Shown in pieces: positions 32,524-44,066 of a stretch of DNA of 64,000 nt (positions are counted from its first letter, which is position 1; each line of letters begins with the position of its first letter). Below the pieces are notes generated by a model. It ran no database searches. It saw only the letters and a list, made by a program, of their open reading frames with translations, and was not told where the DNA came from. The translations under genes were made by a program, and so were the position numbers. The DNA is from Callorhinus ursinus (lineage: Eukaryota > Chordata > Mammalia > Carnivora > Otariidae), in contig NW_020312968.1 in assembly GCF_003265705.1 (NCBI RefSeq), positions 4,249,425 to 4,313,424 of the forward strand. The letters are read 5' to 3'.

Positions 32524-33339
32524 ACATGGGACCTTTCAAAGGGCCTCCACCCTGAGACCTGGCAACCTACACCCATTTCTTGGCAGTGGGGACTGATTTG
32601 ACAGAGCCAGGCTACTTTAAGAAATCCAACGAAAAAGTGTAAGTGCTGATAGGAAGGGAGAGCACACTTTGCGCCGGTGAGGGGCGGAAACATGAGAGTG
32701 GTGATGGCACGAAATCCACCTCAGTGGTCTTGCTGAGACGGAAGAAGCATCACGAGCCAGTCAAGGCCACCAAGCCGTGTGTTTTGGCACCAGCAGCAAG
32801 AGCAAAATTTAATTAGCTTCTGAAGATGTTGCTGGAGGCTCCACCGAATTAGTTATGTTTTATTACCATAATTAATATGATATAAACCCTTAACATTCTC
32901 TCTCCCCCCATCCTAAAGCTGATGTGTTCTGGGAAAGTGAAACGAACATCTATTTTGTTCGTGGGGGTGTAATAGGACCTGGAAAAACACATGAAGAAGA
33001 CTATGAGACTTTACTGCTCTTAACCTCAGTTCCTCTTTTTTAAAAATGAAAACATTGGTTTAGGTGATTCCCAAGGTCTCCTTTAATTTTATATTCTAAG
33101 GCATAGTACCTTCCCTTAAAGACCATGGAAGAGAATGGCATTTGTATATATAATAGTAATAAATAAATAAGACATAAGTACTTATATACACAGAAAACTC
33201 AAGATAATCAATTATAACTATTATATCATATGATTATTAATTATATTATAATTAATATAGTTATATTAAATATTTGTGAGGTTTTAGTAAAGTGGATGGA
33301 AACAAGACAATTATATTTATCTCTCATCTCTCTCTCTAA
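32524..33339. other. No gene seen; possible conserved noncoding block and an AT-rich tract
   Basis: 32790-32900 is a high-complexity AT-rich block with several TAATTA-type words (see findings). 33140-33275 is AT-rich low complexity. No exon is supported. Confidence 0.5.
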
Positions 33340-33545
33340 ATCAATATAACTTCTGTATACCAGCAATAGCTGGCCAGTAACTAGAATGAGAATAAAAAGA
33401 TTATATTTAAAATAAGAGAAAAGTATTGGTTAGCCACGAACAATCATAACAAGAAATTTGCAAAATCCACATGGCTATAAACTTTCCAGACAGTTAGAAA
33501 AGATCTGAGTAAATAAAAGGAGAGTCATAAAATATCCCTGCATGG
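33340..33545 (+). mobile_element. Old L1 ORF2 fragment
   Basis: 'acttctgtataccagcaatagctgg', 'aataagagaaaag', 'aagaaatttgcaaaatccac', 'aaaagatctgagtaaataaaagg' follow the L1 ORF2 segment after the RT ('FLYTNN...RYLGINL...KEIxxxTKKW') in degraded form. Confidence 0.55.
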
Positions 33546-35345
33546 AAAGTTTAAACTAAGTTGATCTCACATCTCCTTTTAGCTATCACTCTCTTCTACT
33601 CTTCCCTTCATGGTCTAAATTTTTCAAGTTGTCATCATTGCCCATCTCCACTTTCTTCCTTCCCTTTTACCCTCCAACTGACTGTAAGCTGTCATGTGCC
33701 CTCTCTCCAGGCCACGAAAACTATTCCTTTCAAGGTCACTAACAACATACTTAATGCTAAGGCCAATGACAACTTCGCATTCCTGTTCTTTCCTGATATC
33801 ACAGAAGCAATTAACAATGTGGTCAATCCCCTTTTCTTTTTTTTTTTTAGAAGAAGAAGATAGCAGGAGGGGAAGAATGAAGGGGAATAAATCGGAGGGG
33901 GAGACAAACCATGAGAGACGATGGACTCTGAAAAACAAACTGAGGTTTCCAGAGGGGAGGGGCATGGGGGGACGGGTTAGCCTTGTGATGGGTATTAAAG
34001 AGGGCACGTTCTGCATGGAGCACTGGGTGTTATGCACAAACAATGAATCATGGAACACTACATCAAAAACTAATGATGCAATGTATGGTGATTAACATAA
34101 CAATAAAAAACTTAAAGAAAAAAAAATCCATCCCCTTTTCTAAGAAATCATCTTCCTTCTACTTCCAAGAGACCACACTCTTCTCTTTATCTGCCCTCCT
34201 CTGGATGCTTGTTCTTTCTCATTTTGTGGCTCCGCGTCATCTGCCTGAACCTTAAATACTGTGTTCCTTAAACCCTCTGCTTTTCATTCTGTAGACCCTA
34301 TCTGGAAGATCACATCCACTCATATAGCTTAACCCATTCTTTAATACTGAAGACACCCAAATTTGTACTCCAGATCATCTCATTCTCATCCCGACGTCAA
34401 CAGCCTATTGGATATGTACTTTGGGGTATATGATACACATCTCAAACTCAACATATACAAAAATCAGCATTTTCCCACATCATACTTACCTTCCCTGCAT
34501 TCCCTCTCAATGAATAGAACCAACAGGTACTCAACTGCTAGCTCTGATTCCTCTCTCTCCCTTATTTTACATGCCCAATCAATCACTAATTTCTGTTCAT
34601 TTTTACCTCCTAAATAGCTTTCAAATATACCACATATGTGAAATCTTCCCATATCTCTTCATTCCTGGCACCACGACCCTCGCTGAGGCTGGCATCATTT
34701 TTCTTCTTTTCTGATTTATTAGAAGAACTTATTTCCCTGTCATAGCTTTTTGCCTCCACTCCAAATGACCTTCCATATTGCAGCCAAACAGATCATTCCT
34801 GAAGGTGAATCTGGTCAAGTCACTCCTACTGAAACCCTTTCAGTGATTCCCCATGATCCCCAGGGTTTGGCCATGCTCCTTAACATGGTTTGGCCCCTCT
34901 TGACCAAACCCTTGTCCAGAACCAACCCTCCACACTCTGCCCCAGGTACACAGAATTATTTTCAATTTCTCAAATGCATCAGACTCTCCATTGACTCTAA
35001 GATTTTCCAGGTGCTGCTGCATCTATCTTCAACTTCTCCTCTCTCAATCTGTTTGCTTGCCTACCATAAACCTCAGGACTGAACTTAGATGTCATTCATC
35101 TAGAAAGCCACACTGAAACCTGGAGTAGACTCTTACCACATTCCCTTAACACCGTGTGCCTCTCTTCTCATCACTCATGTTTCAGTGGGTTGTACATATC
35201 AATTACTCTCCTCTTTCCTGCTCTAGAAACCATGAATGTGAGAGCAGGAACTCTGTCCATCTGGTACATTGTGTATTCTCATGCCAAGCACAGTTTCTAA
35301 CACATAGTAGAAGCTCAATAATTATGGGATAAAATAATTTATTAA
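33546..35345 (+). mobile_element. Long L2 LINE remnant, interrupted by an L1
   Basis: The left part (33546-33837) has the L2 RT segment: translated 'IPFKVTNNILNAKANDNFAF' lies where L2 reads 'TKVTNDLLLAKSNG'. After the L1 the RT continues (34142-34620, 'QICTPDHLI'-type and following), then the C-terminal 'cttccatattgcagccaaacagatcattcc', 'gtcaagtcactcctactgaaaccctttcagtgattcccc', and the 3' UTR ending 'actctgtccatctggtacattg', 'catagtagaagctcaata'. About 1.5 kb net. Non-coding by many stops. Confidence 0.75.
33838..34129 (+). mobile_element. L1 3' UTR insertion inside the L2, with an odd 5' poly(T)
   Basis: It starts with about 11 T, then 'agaagaagaagatagcagg' and goes through the complete 3' UTR ('gagagacgatggactctg', 'gagggcacgttctgcatgg', 'atgtatggtgattaacataa') into poly(A). 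The flanks atccccttttct at 33826-33837 and 34130-34141 are identical. In the related full L1 (7131-12611) this spot reads A9 then gaagaag, so the poly(T) may be an inverted short tail piece. Confidence 0.9.
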
Positions 35346-35759
35346 TTGTGACCTATAATAACAAAGGTAGTAATATTGATATAAGAATGGACGGATCAGC
35401 GAAACACAACAAAAGCCCAAAACAGATCCTCAGGGGTTAGAGAATTTGATAGAATTTAATGAAAGTATCACCGTAAACAATTGAAGGCAAATAAGAATTT
35501 CTAAGTTGCTATTGGTTAGCTTTTTGGGTAAGGAGTGGAGAAAGATTTTCTAAAGTTACAATTTATGGAAAATGCCACCGGAAGGTGTATTTGATTCCAT
35601 AGTCATTTATATGACAGTCATGAATGTCATGAGTCACATTAAAAGGCAAATTGAAACCTGGGGGCAAAAAATATGTTCATTAAATATGAGAGACAAAGAG
35701 TTAAAATACTTTCTTATACAGTAATCTCAGATTTTAAGAAAACATGATGATCCCAGATA

Positions 35760-36445
35760 AGTCACCAAGGACATAAGGAAACATAAGAGATACAAATTAA
35801 TAATGAGTCAAAAAATGCAACTTCAGTTATAATCAAAGAAATGCAAATTTTAAAAATGAGGCTTTTTTTAACCTTCACATTAGTAAATAACTTTAATGTA
35901 AAAATCCTACGTATATGAGACATTGTCGGAGGAGTGAGAACTTGATACAGCAATTTCTTTCTCTTGAGGAATTTGCAATATGTATCAAGACCCCTTAAAT
36001 GTTCGAAGCATCTAAATGATTTGGAATTCAAGGAATCAAGCTTAGAGATATAATCCAAAGGGGAAAATTTGGGTCCACACAAATATTAATCACATTATTT
36101 ATAATCATGTAAAATCAGGAAAAAAGAAGTATTAAACAGTAAGAAACTGGTTAAGTAAATTCTAGCATATCCACACACTCAAATGTTTTGCAGCCATAGA
36201 TAGATAAGTAGGTAGGTAGGTATATAGGTGAAAAAGTACATAGAAAATATGAGATTACCATTGTAAAAATAGGTTTGCACAAACACATATACAAACAGGC
36301 TACAAAGAAATAAATATGTTAGATATACTTCCCTCTAGATTAAGAGATTGAGAGGCTGTTATTTCCTTCTTTGTATGTTTCTGTATTTCCACATTTTCTA
36401 TAATGAGTATGTATTATTTTTATAATCCAGCAAAACAAAAATGAT
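35760..36445 (+). mobile_element. Old L1M fragment (3' part)
   Basis: 'gtataatcaaagaaatgcaaatttt', 'aatgaggctttt', '...taagaaactggttaagtaaattc', 'gcatatccacacactcaaatgttttgcagccatag', 'aaaaataggtttgcac', 'tgtatttccacattttctataatgag'. This is the order of an ancient L1M ORF2 end and 3' UTR. A small TAGG repeat has grown near 36200-36225. Confidence 0.6.
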
Positions 36446-36488
36446 AAAAAAAAGGACTGTGATAGACTCTGATAAAGCTAACTTGACC

Positions 36489-36636
36489 CTGGGGCGCCTG
36501 GGTGGCTCAGATGGTTAAGCGTCTGTCTTTGGCTCAGGTCATGATCCCAGGGTCCTGGGATCGAGTCCCTCGTTGGGCTCCCTGCTCAGCCGGGAGCCTG
36601 CTTCTCCCTCTCCCTCTGCCTCTCTCCCTGCTCATG

Positions 36637-36668
<32 letters not shown>

Positions 36669-36711
36669 CTCTGTATGTCAGATGAATAAATAAAATCCTA
36701 AAAAAAAAAAA
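36489..36711 (+). mobile_element. CAN-SINE with 15-bp target-site duplication
   Basis: 'ggcgcctgggtggctcag' head, 'tctgtctttggctcaggtc', (CT)n at 36640-36664, 'gatgaataaataaaatcc' and A15. The flanks aaagctaacttgacc at 36474-36488 and 36712-36726 are identical. Open frame 36502-36693 is the usual SINE shadow. Confidence 0.95.
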
Positions 36712-36726
36712 AAAGCTAACTTGACC

Positions 36727-37187
36727 ATATAAAAAAGTGTCTAGACTGATGGAGCCAGGTATTGATTTTTACATTTTTACAACAAAAAGTCCTTTGGGCT
36801 GTAAATGTGGATGAATCCTAGAGCCTAGTAATGTGACTAAAGGATGTCTTGCACTGATTGTCAGCATAGTAAGGGCTCAGGAATTAGAAAAGTATTTAGA
36901 GGATGCCTGAGATCCTAGCGGGGTCTGAAAACCACAAAGAGTGGGAGACAGAGCACTGGGGAACATCAAAGGGACCCCAAGGATCCTGAAATTGAGGAAC
37001 TGAGAATCACAGGTGGGGATATAGGTTATGGGCCCATAGACTTAGGGAACTGGAGCTTACAACTTCCCACAGAGTTTCTAGAACATTGGAGGTGAGAATT
37101 CAAATGAGCTGGAGATGAGGCTTTCTGGGCCACTATGTTACAAGCCTATTTCAAAGTCAGAACATGGTGATTCAGAAAATCCCTTAA
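36727..37187. other. No gene seen
   Basis: Unique-looking DNA with no supported exon. Confidence 0.55.
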
Positions 37188-37197
37188 AAGTGATGAT

Positions 37198-37417
37198 GCT
37201 CGGGGCACCTGGGTGGCACAGTCAGCTGAGCCTCTGACTCTTGGTTTCAGCTCAGGTCGTGATCTCATGGGTCATGGGATCCAGCCCCCAGTCAGGCTCT
37301 GCGCTCAGGGTGGAGTCTGCTTGAGTTTCTCTCTCCCTATCTCTCCTCTCCTACTCCTTGCATGCTCTCTCTCTCTCTCTCTTCATCTCTCTGTCTCTGA
37401 AATAAATACTTTTTTTT
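37198..37417 (+). mobile_element. CAN-SINE, older sub-type
   Basis: 'ggggcacctgggtggcacag', 'ctctgactcttggtttcagctcagg', (CT)n near 37365-37382, 'gaaataaatact', T-rich interruption of the tail. A 10-bp flank aagtgatgat occurs at 37188-37197 and 37418-37427, with weaker agreement after that. Confidence 0.9.
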
Positions 37418-37619
37418 AAGTGATGATATTCAACTCTGAAAATACATAAAATGACTTGAAAAGGAGCCTGTACAAGCAGGGGCTTCAAGGAACCTATGAG
37501 AAGACCAGAAAAGTCCACATGTGCTAGGGAAACAGGCAATCAGCGGCCCTTGCTCAGAGTTCTGCATTCCTACATGTGATACTGCCATTAACATGAGCTT
37601 TAAAGCACAAAGACAATGG

Positions 37620-38075
37620 ATTTGTCATGAGTGACAGAAACCCTTAAATAAGAATGATTTAAATAATTTAGAAGTTTGTCTTTCTCTACAATAAAAATCA
37701 AGGAGCAGGCATTCCAGTGCTGGGTACTCTGCACAGTATCAGGGATTCGGGGTCCCTCTGTCTTATGCTTGGCCATGCATCAACTCCAATGTCAATGCCA
37801 CCTCAAATTCTGGGACAGTCCCTCCAGTTCCAGCCATCATAGCCCCATGCTGTGGAAAAGGCAAAGGCCAAAGAATGACAAAGGAGATTTCCGGATGCTG
37901 CTACCTGACATTTCTGTTCACAGCCCATCAGCCAGAACTTGATCCCAGGCTCACATCTAGATAAGAGAAGCCGGAAAATGTATTTATTCTGTCTAGCCCC
38001 ATGTCCAGCCCAATGTTCTACTACTGTGGAAATTGGGGGAAAATGTACTAGGGGATAAACAGCAGTTTCTTCCAA
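37620..38075 (-). repeat. Ancient LTR-like dispersed repeat, family not resolved
   Basis: 'tgacagaaacccttaaataagaatg', 'ttagaagtttgtctttctctac', 'ccagttccagccatcatagcc', 'cagccatcagccagaact...' type block and 'tgtccagcccaatgttctactactgtgg' are the reverse complement of an old repeat similar to 22095-22475. Open frames at 37676-37942 and 37803-38075 belong to it. Confidence 0.4.
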
Positions 38076-39448
38076 AGAGAGATTTCAATAAATGAAGTAA
38101 GAGGTGAGAATTCCAGAAAACGGGGACATTTTGTGCAAAGTCAGAGCGGAGTGAAGAGCATCATGTGCCCAGGATACGGTGAATACCATCCACCAGCTGG
38201 GGGCTGCATGATTCAGCCACATGTAAGCTTTAGCTGTAGTACGAAATGCATATTTGTCTCATGGGGGTGGGTGCCAAACCAACGATACCAGGACTCATCT
38301 TACTTTCCTAAGCTCCTTACTTTCTGAATTTGGTGTAATCTGCATCACTTAAGATGCTCGTGGTAGTGTTGTGCTTTGTTTTTTAAAGCCCTGACTGCTC
38401 CAAGTTTGTTCTCATCTCCAGAGGACTATTAAAATGACTCAAACATCTACAAGGATGCAAACTGCTGACTGCTGGGTATATACTTAGCCTGGATTTAAAA
38501 AAGCATAGGGTTGCCAATGTTAGCTACCCACAACCAGAGATCTATGCCAACCTGCCTGGCCCAAATTGGTAAGTTTTTTTGTCCTCTGCGATACTGCGTC
38601 CAAAAATACAAGTAAAACAGGCATATGACATTCAAAGGTGAGACAACCGAAGAGTCATTATTGCATGCCAGATGATTATGTCTCACAGAGCCAGAAAAAC
38701 AGCATTTTGTGCAGAGTTCCGATTGCTTCATTGCTTCATTTCCAGTAAACTTGATTTGAAACAGGGGAGATCTTTCCCTCAACCCTGTCCCTAAGCCCCG
38801 ATTCCAGAAAATAAACATGACGACATTTATCTGGCCCTTGGGTTGGTCTCAAGAGTTTTGGACACACGCCTTTCTATTTTGCTGCAATCAAATGTCTTGA
38901 GGAAAGTATGGTCAGCAATGGGGTGGCAGAAAATGCAACCCACTTGAGTACCCAGGGTCAAGTGTTCTTGTCCATAAAATGTAGCATCAAGGTGAATTTG
39001 TGCTCACTGTCAAAGAGTCTTAGGGACAGGAGCACATTTGTCTCTGAAGAAACCACCAGACAGGCTGCAAAATAGCCATCTATTGCAATATTCCACATAG
39101 AGCTCCTGAAGCTAGTGCTACCTTTGGGGGAAAGCCCTTTGGCAGAGAAGGACATGGCCAACGAGCTGGAATGAGTTACCTGCTACACAGAAACTGCTGC
39201 CAGCCCAGTTCACACGGCAAACATCTTTATGCCCTCAGCGGATATAATCCCCACTTCTCATTGTTGCGCTCTTACATTTTCTTACAGCACGTGAGCTTGC
39301 TGCATTAAAATCTTTGCTCTGGAAACTGCTGGCTCAGCTCAAACAGCCAGTCAGCAATGACAGCTCTGCTTATTCCTTTACCAGCTTCATATTTGAGCAT
39401 GAAATCATGGGATCAAATCCCCCAGAGGCCTGGAACTTGTCTGGGGAC
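38076..39448. other. No gene seen; unique DNA
   Basis: About 1.4 kb of mixed composition. Open frames at 38133-38327, 38495-38818 and 38958-39161 have no recognised domain and no conserved splice setting that I can judge. Confidence 0.5.
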
Positions 39449-39463
39449 AAAGTGTTTCTTAGA

Positions 39464-39665
39464 TGGGGCACCTGGGTGGCTCAGTCGGTTAAGCGTCCGC
39501 CTTCGGCTCAGGTCATGGTCCCAGGGTCCTGGGGTCGAGCCCCGCATCGGGGTCCCTGCTCAGTGGGAAGCCTGCTTCTCCCTCTCCCACTTCCCCCTGC
39601 TTGTGTTCCCTCTCTCGCTGTGTCTCTGTCAAATAAATAAACAAATAATCTTTTAAAAAAAAAAA
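39464..39665 (+). mobile_element. CAN-SINE, young-looking
   Basis: 'tggggcacctgggtggctcagtc', 'gtccgccttcggctcagg', 'ctcccacttccccctgcttg', 'tcaaataaataaacaaat', A13. The flanks aaagtgtttcttaga at 39449-39463 and 39666-39680 are identical (15 bp). Confidence 0.95.
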
Positions 39666-39680
39666 AAAGTGTTTCTTAGA

Positions 39681-40056
39681 GCATGTCTAGTCTTCTCTCG
39701 GTGATTACAATACCAAAGAATTAAGAATCATTTTCTTTTGAACATTTCACAGACATTACCTATATGAACTTCGCTTATCGGTGCACCAACTGCATTCTTC
39801 TTGGCATCTCCAACCCCTCCCAGATATGTTTCTCCGGCAAAAGCAGTGAGCAGACCAGTGGGAAAAATGCGCTATCATTTGAGTTAAATAAATATATAAA
39901 TAAATACAAACATACATACATACATACCCATACCATGATTTACATATAACTGCACCCTACCTAAGTTTTTCACATGGGATTCTAATATTCAAGAACAGAA
40001 ACACTAGCCAAAATCAGTTTGGGGTAGCAGGTAGGTGATTTAAGAAGCATGGCTTT
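39681..40056. other. No gene seen
   Basis: Unique-looking, with an (AAAT)/(ACAT)n microsatellite at 39885-39938. Confidence 0.55.
39885..39938 (+). repeat. (AAAT)n and (ACAT)n compound microsatellite
   Basis: 'aaataaatatataaataaat' followed by 'acaaacatacatacatacat'. Confidence 0.9.
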
Positions 40057-40058
40057 TC

Positions 40059-40330
40059 TACTGAGCCATGAACAAAAGAATGAGAGCTTGCCGTTTGCAA
40101 CAACATGGACGGACCCAGTCAGTCAAAGACAAATACCATAGGGTTTTACTCACACACGGAACTTAAGAAACAAGGCAAACAGAGACAGACAAAAACCAGA
40201 ATCTTCAATACAGTGAACAAACAGATGGTTGCCAGAGGAGAGGTGGGTGGGGGATGGGTGAAATAGATAACAGAGATTAAGAGTACACTTATCGTGATGA
40301 GCACCAATTAAAAACAGAAAGAAAAAAGAA
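40059..40330 (+). mobile_element. 5'-truncated L1 with deletion
   Basis: ORF2 end ('gaatgagagcttgccgtttgcaacaac', 'atggacggacc') then 3' UTR ('gatggttgccagaggagagg', 'gatgagcaccaatt') with an A-rich end. Near-identical words aagaagcatggctttt (40043-40058) and aagaaacatggttttt (40331-40346) flank it and look like an aged target-site duplication. Confidence 0.8.
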
Positions 40331-40619
40331 AGAAACATGGTTTTTCCATTTGCATGCAGGTGAGGCTTGGAGAAAGGGTCCCAGGTTTGAGGTCGGATCT
40401 GCCCTTTATATGAATACTGTCAAATTTCTAAATTTCTCTGATCCCTAGCTTCCTGACCTAGATAAAATGGAGGCGATAATAATAGTCAACATTATTATTA
40501 TATTATGCTTTCAGAATGGTTGTTAAAATTAACAGAGCATTTCGTAACTTTTAGGGAGATGTTTAACAAATTAATCAAATGTGCTTTCAGTTGTTTGGAT
40601 TCCACTCCCGATGGTGGGG

Positions 40620-41775
40620 ATATTTGTCTTTCTCTGACTTATTTCACTTAGCATAATGCCCTCAAATTCCATCCACGCTGTCGTGCCAGGATTGCGTTTT
40701 TTATGACTGAATCATATTCCATTGTGTCTGTGTATGTGTGTGTGTATGTGGGTATGTACATACATACCTTTTCTTTATCCACTCATCCACTGATGAATCC
40801 TTAGGCTGTTTCCATGTCTTTTCTATTATAAATAATGCTGCAATAAACATGAGGTTGCATATATCTTTTTGAGTTAGTGTCTTCATTTCCTTTGGATAAA
40901 TACCCAGAAGTGGAATTGCTGGATCATATGGTAATTCTATTTTTAATTTTTTGAGGAACCTCCATACTGTTTCTCCTAGTAGCTGCACCAATTTACAATC
41001 TCACCGACGGTGCACAAGGATTCCCTTTTCTCCATATCCTTGCCAATATATATCATTTCTATCTTTTTGAGAATAGCCATTCTAACAGGTGTGAGGTGAT
41101 ATCTCATTGTGGTTTTTGGTTTGCATTTGCCTGATGATTAGTGATGTTAAGCACCTTTTCAAGCACCTCCCAATTATTAACCTGGCTATCTGTATGTCTT
41201 CTTTGGAAAAATGTCTATGCAGATACTCTGCCTATTTGTTAACTGGATTATTTATTATTTTGCTATTGAGTTGTATGAGGTTTTTTATATATATTTTGGA
41301 TATTAACCCTTTATCAGATATTTAATTTGCAAATATCTTTTCCCATTCAGTAGGTTGCCTTTTGACGTTCTTGAAGATTTCCTTTACTGCACAGAAGTGT
41401 TTTAGTTTGATGTAGTCCCACGTGTTTTGTTAGTGTTGTTGCTGTTGTGCTTTTTTTGCCTTTGCTCTTGCTGACAAATCCAAAAAAATCACCACTATGA
41501 GCCAGGTCAAGGAGCTTACTGCCTATGTTTTCTTCTTGGCATTTTATGGCTTCAGGTCTTATGTTCAAGTCTTTCATCCATTTTGAATTTATTTTTGCGT
41601 ATGATGCAAGGTAGTGGTCCATTTCCATTCTTTTGTATGTGGCTATCCGATTTTTTCAGCACCATTTATTAAAAAGACTGTCCTTTCCATGTTGTACAAT
41701 CTTGGCTCCTTTGTCATAAATTAATTGACCATATACGTGTGGATTTATTTCTGGGTGCTCTATTCTATTCCATTA
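40620..41775 (-). mobile_element. L1 ORF2 C-terminal fragment, older L1
   Basis: About 1.15 kb of antisense L1 ORF2. On plus: 'tcctttggataaatacccagaagtgg', 'ttgaggaacctccatactg', 'gtgaggtgatatctcattgtgg', 'tcttctttggaaaaatgtct', 'ttggatattaaccctttatcag', 'ttttgtatgtggctatccg'. Open block 40701-40991 includes '[25 protein letters not shown]', a standard L1 stretch. Stops and frameshifts throughout; no 3' UTR tail, so it is broken at both ends. Confidence 0.88.
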
Positions 41776-41975
41776 TTTAAAAAATATTTTTTAATAAAAA
41801 GAAAACTTCATATCGCCACAAATAGAAAGTAACTGTGAAATGGAACTAATACACTATTTTCTGTGTCCTGCTCTGTATTTGATAAAAGGGGAGATGTGCC
41901 AATGTTACAGGGTGTTAAAGACTAGAACCAGAGACTTTCTCCTTTATGTATTTGGAAATGTTGAAGAAAGAAACT

Positions 41976-42182
41976 GAGGGTCGCCCAGGTGACTCAGTCA
42001 GTTGAGTGTCTGACTCTTGATTTCAGCTCAGGTCATGATTTCAGGGTCATGAGGTTGAGCCCTGCACTGTGTTCTGCGCTGGGTGTGGAGCCTGCTTAAG
42101 ATTCTCTCTCTTCCTCTTCCCCTCCCCCATTTTCTCTCCCTCTCTCTCTCTCTCTCAAATAAATAAATAAATCTTTAAAAGG
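41976..42182 (+). mobile_element. CAN-SINE, older sub-type
   Basis: 'gggtcgcccaggtgactcag', 'gtctgactcttgatttcagctcagg', 'cctgcttaagattctctctc', (CT)n near 42138-42157, 'caaataaataaataaatc'. No clear target-site duplication, which fits an older copy. Confidence 0.9.
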
Positions 42183-42194
42183 AAAAGAAAAAAG

Positions 42195-42655
42195 AAATCA
42201 ATCAAGAGAATGAGAAGACAAGCCAAACGATGGGAGAAAATATTTGCAAAAAAAAAAAAAAATACATCTGATAAAGGACTGTTTTCTAAAATATACACAG
42301 AACTCCTAAAACTCTATGAGAAAATGAACAACCCAATTTAAAAATGGGCAAAGCCTGGATATCCCACCAAAGCAGATATACAGATGGCAAACAGGCTATT
42401 AAAAGATGCTTCACATCATATGTTGTCAGGGAAAGACAAATTAAAATATGAATGAAATACCACTACGCATCTATTAGAATGGCCATTTGTAACAAATGTA
42501 CCACTCTAAAGAGAGGATGCTGAGAGTGGGGGAGGGTATGCATGTGCAGGAATAGTGAGTACGTGGGAACTCTCTATACTTTCCACTCAGTTTTGCTGCG
42601 GACCTAACACTGTGCTTAAAAACAAAATTTATTGATTAAAAAAAAGGACTTGAAA
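42195..42655 (+). mobile_element. L1 (L1M-like) with internal deletion
   Basis: ORF2 part: 'gaagacaagccaaacgatgggagaaaatatttgc', 'ggactgttttctaaaatatac', 'aaaatgggcaaagcctgg', 'gaaataccactacgc'. Then straight to the 3' end: 'caaatgtaccactct', 'agtgggggagggtatgcatg', 'actcagttttgctgcggacc', A-rich tail. The middle (ORF2 C-terminus) is missing. Confidence 0.8.
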
Positions 42656-42734
42656 CATTTACAACCTTATGACTTAATGACATTTAATTCCATCTCCATG
42701 TCCTACTTAAAATATTCACCCTTTGGGAAACTCT

Positions 42735-42925
42735 AGTATCACAGAAAAGGCATTCAACTAGGGAGTCATGGTTTCGAGTCTTAGGTTCTCATTATTTTCC
42801 AAATCTATTTAATCTGTCTACTGTTAATTCTTCTCAGCCTTCTGTTTCCCAAAGATTGAGCAGAACCAAATGAGACTATGCATGTGAAAATACTTAGGAA
42901 AGAATATACAAATAAAAGGAAAATT
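42735..42925 (+). repeat. MIR-like fragment (low confidence)
   Basis: 'caactagggagtcatggtttcgagtc...ttctgtttcccaaag' and 'gagactatgcatgtgaaaatactt' lie in MIR-like order but are heavily diverged. Confidence 0.4.
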
Positions 42926-44037
42926 ATCTCTCGAATGTCTTACAGTAAATCATTCAAACTGTTCTTTTTAAAAAAAAAAAAACATTTTTGTCTCTGCAGA
43001 GTTTTTGTTTCCTCTTTTGTATCTTCATATAAGTATTTCTAGAAATAGGCTGAGAATGGGGAGAAGCCAGAGATTGGAAAACAGTTGTCCAAATCTCACA
43101 ATGAACCCACTTAGAGAACCAAATGGTTGAACACATTTCATATCCTGGCAGAAGCAGAACAAGGGAGAGGAAATGCTACATAGCAAGAATGAAGACTATT
43201 CTGGTGGTTTGTGTGACAAGACATGGGATTATCCTTAAATCTGAAAGGGAAGAAGAGGAGGCAGTGAGAGCCTTAGCCGAACGGGCATGGGGCTCAGGCT
43301 GCTATTCCGTCCTGAGACAGGATGTGGGGCTCCTCCCGGTCAAGTCTTGAGCGCGGCAACAGAGAAACTCTGTCTTAGAGGATTTATTCTTCTATCACAA
43401 ATACAATTGCATTTTGAGAATGATTGTTCTGGAAGAGCTTGTATCTGTATGACACTACAACCTCTCAGTCAACCATCTTAGACAATGGAAACAACCCATA
43501 TGGCTCTTTCTTGTGTTGTGTTCCATGAGATATATAGGTATTCACCAGGAAGAAAATGGATACTTGTGGTCAAATAAGAATAATACTCTCTAAACTAAAT
43601 AAAGGGAAACACTCATTTTGTGGAAAAATATCTCAGAGCCTCTAACTAACGCACTTCCTAATTCCTAAAGGGTTATAAGTAAGCAGTGTTTTCCTAACAT
43701 GGAACCATGGGTCTTCTCTATTTCACTAACCTTCCCTTTCCCTTTTTTTTTTTTTGTTTTCCCTTTGTTTTTAATGTAACTTATATTAACAATATATTTT
43801 CAAAACTTTGAACTAAGTATACTGAGCAATATAGGCAGATTGCCTTGGGCTGTACTGCTCTGAATCCCCCACATTATATTCAATAATGGTGGAGGAATAG
43901 ATAAATAATTTAGACAAGCCAGAATTAGTTTCTCTTCTATGACTGTTCTCTTAAAGAGTAAAATCTTTGAGGCCCCTTTCAAAAGACTATACAGAGATCT
44001 GTTGTTTCATAAATAGCTTTAAGCATACTTATGCAAA

Positions 44038-44066
44038 CACACCCAAACACACACACACACACACCC
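44038..44066 (+). repeat. (CA)n microsatellite
   Basis: About 10 CA units in an impure run. Confidence 0.9.

Noticed and set aside
34363..35082. Open frames at 34363-34617 and 34750-35082
   Set aside because: Both lie in the sense strand of an L2 remnant.
39314..39656. Open frames of 99-108 codons across 39464-39665 and similar frames at 20569, 36502, 37213, 48382 and 63315
   Set aside because: These are translations of CAN-SINEs in or against sense (recurrent words like 'LSLSLSL'); they carry no gene.
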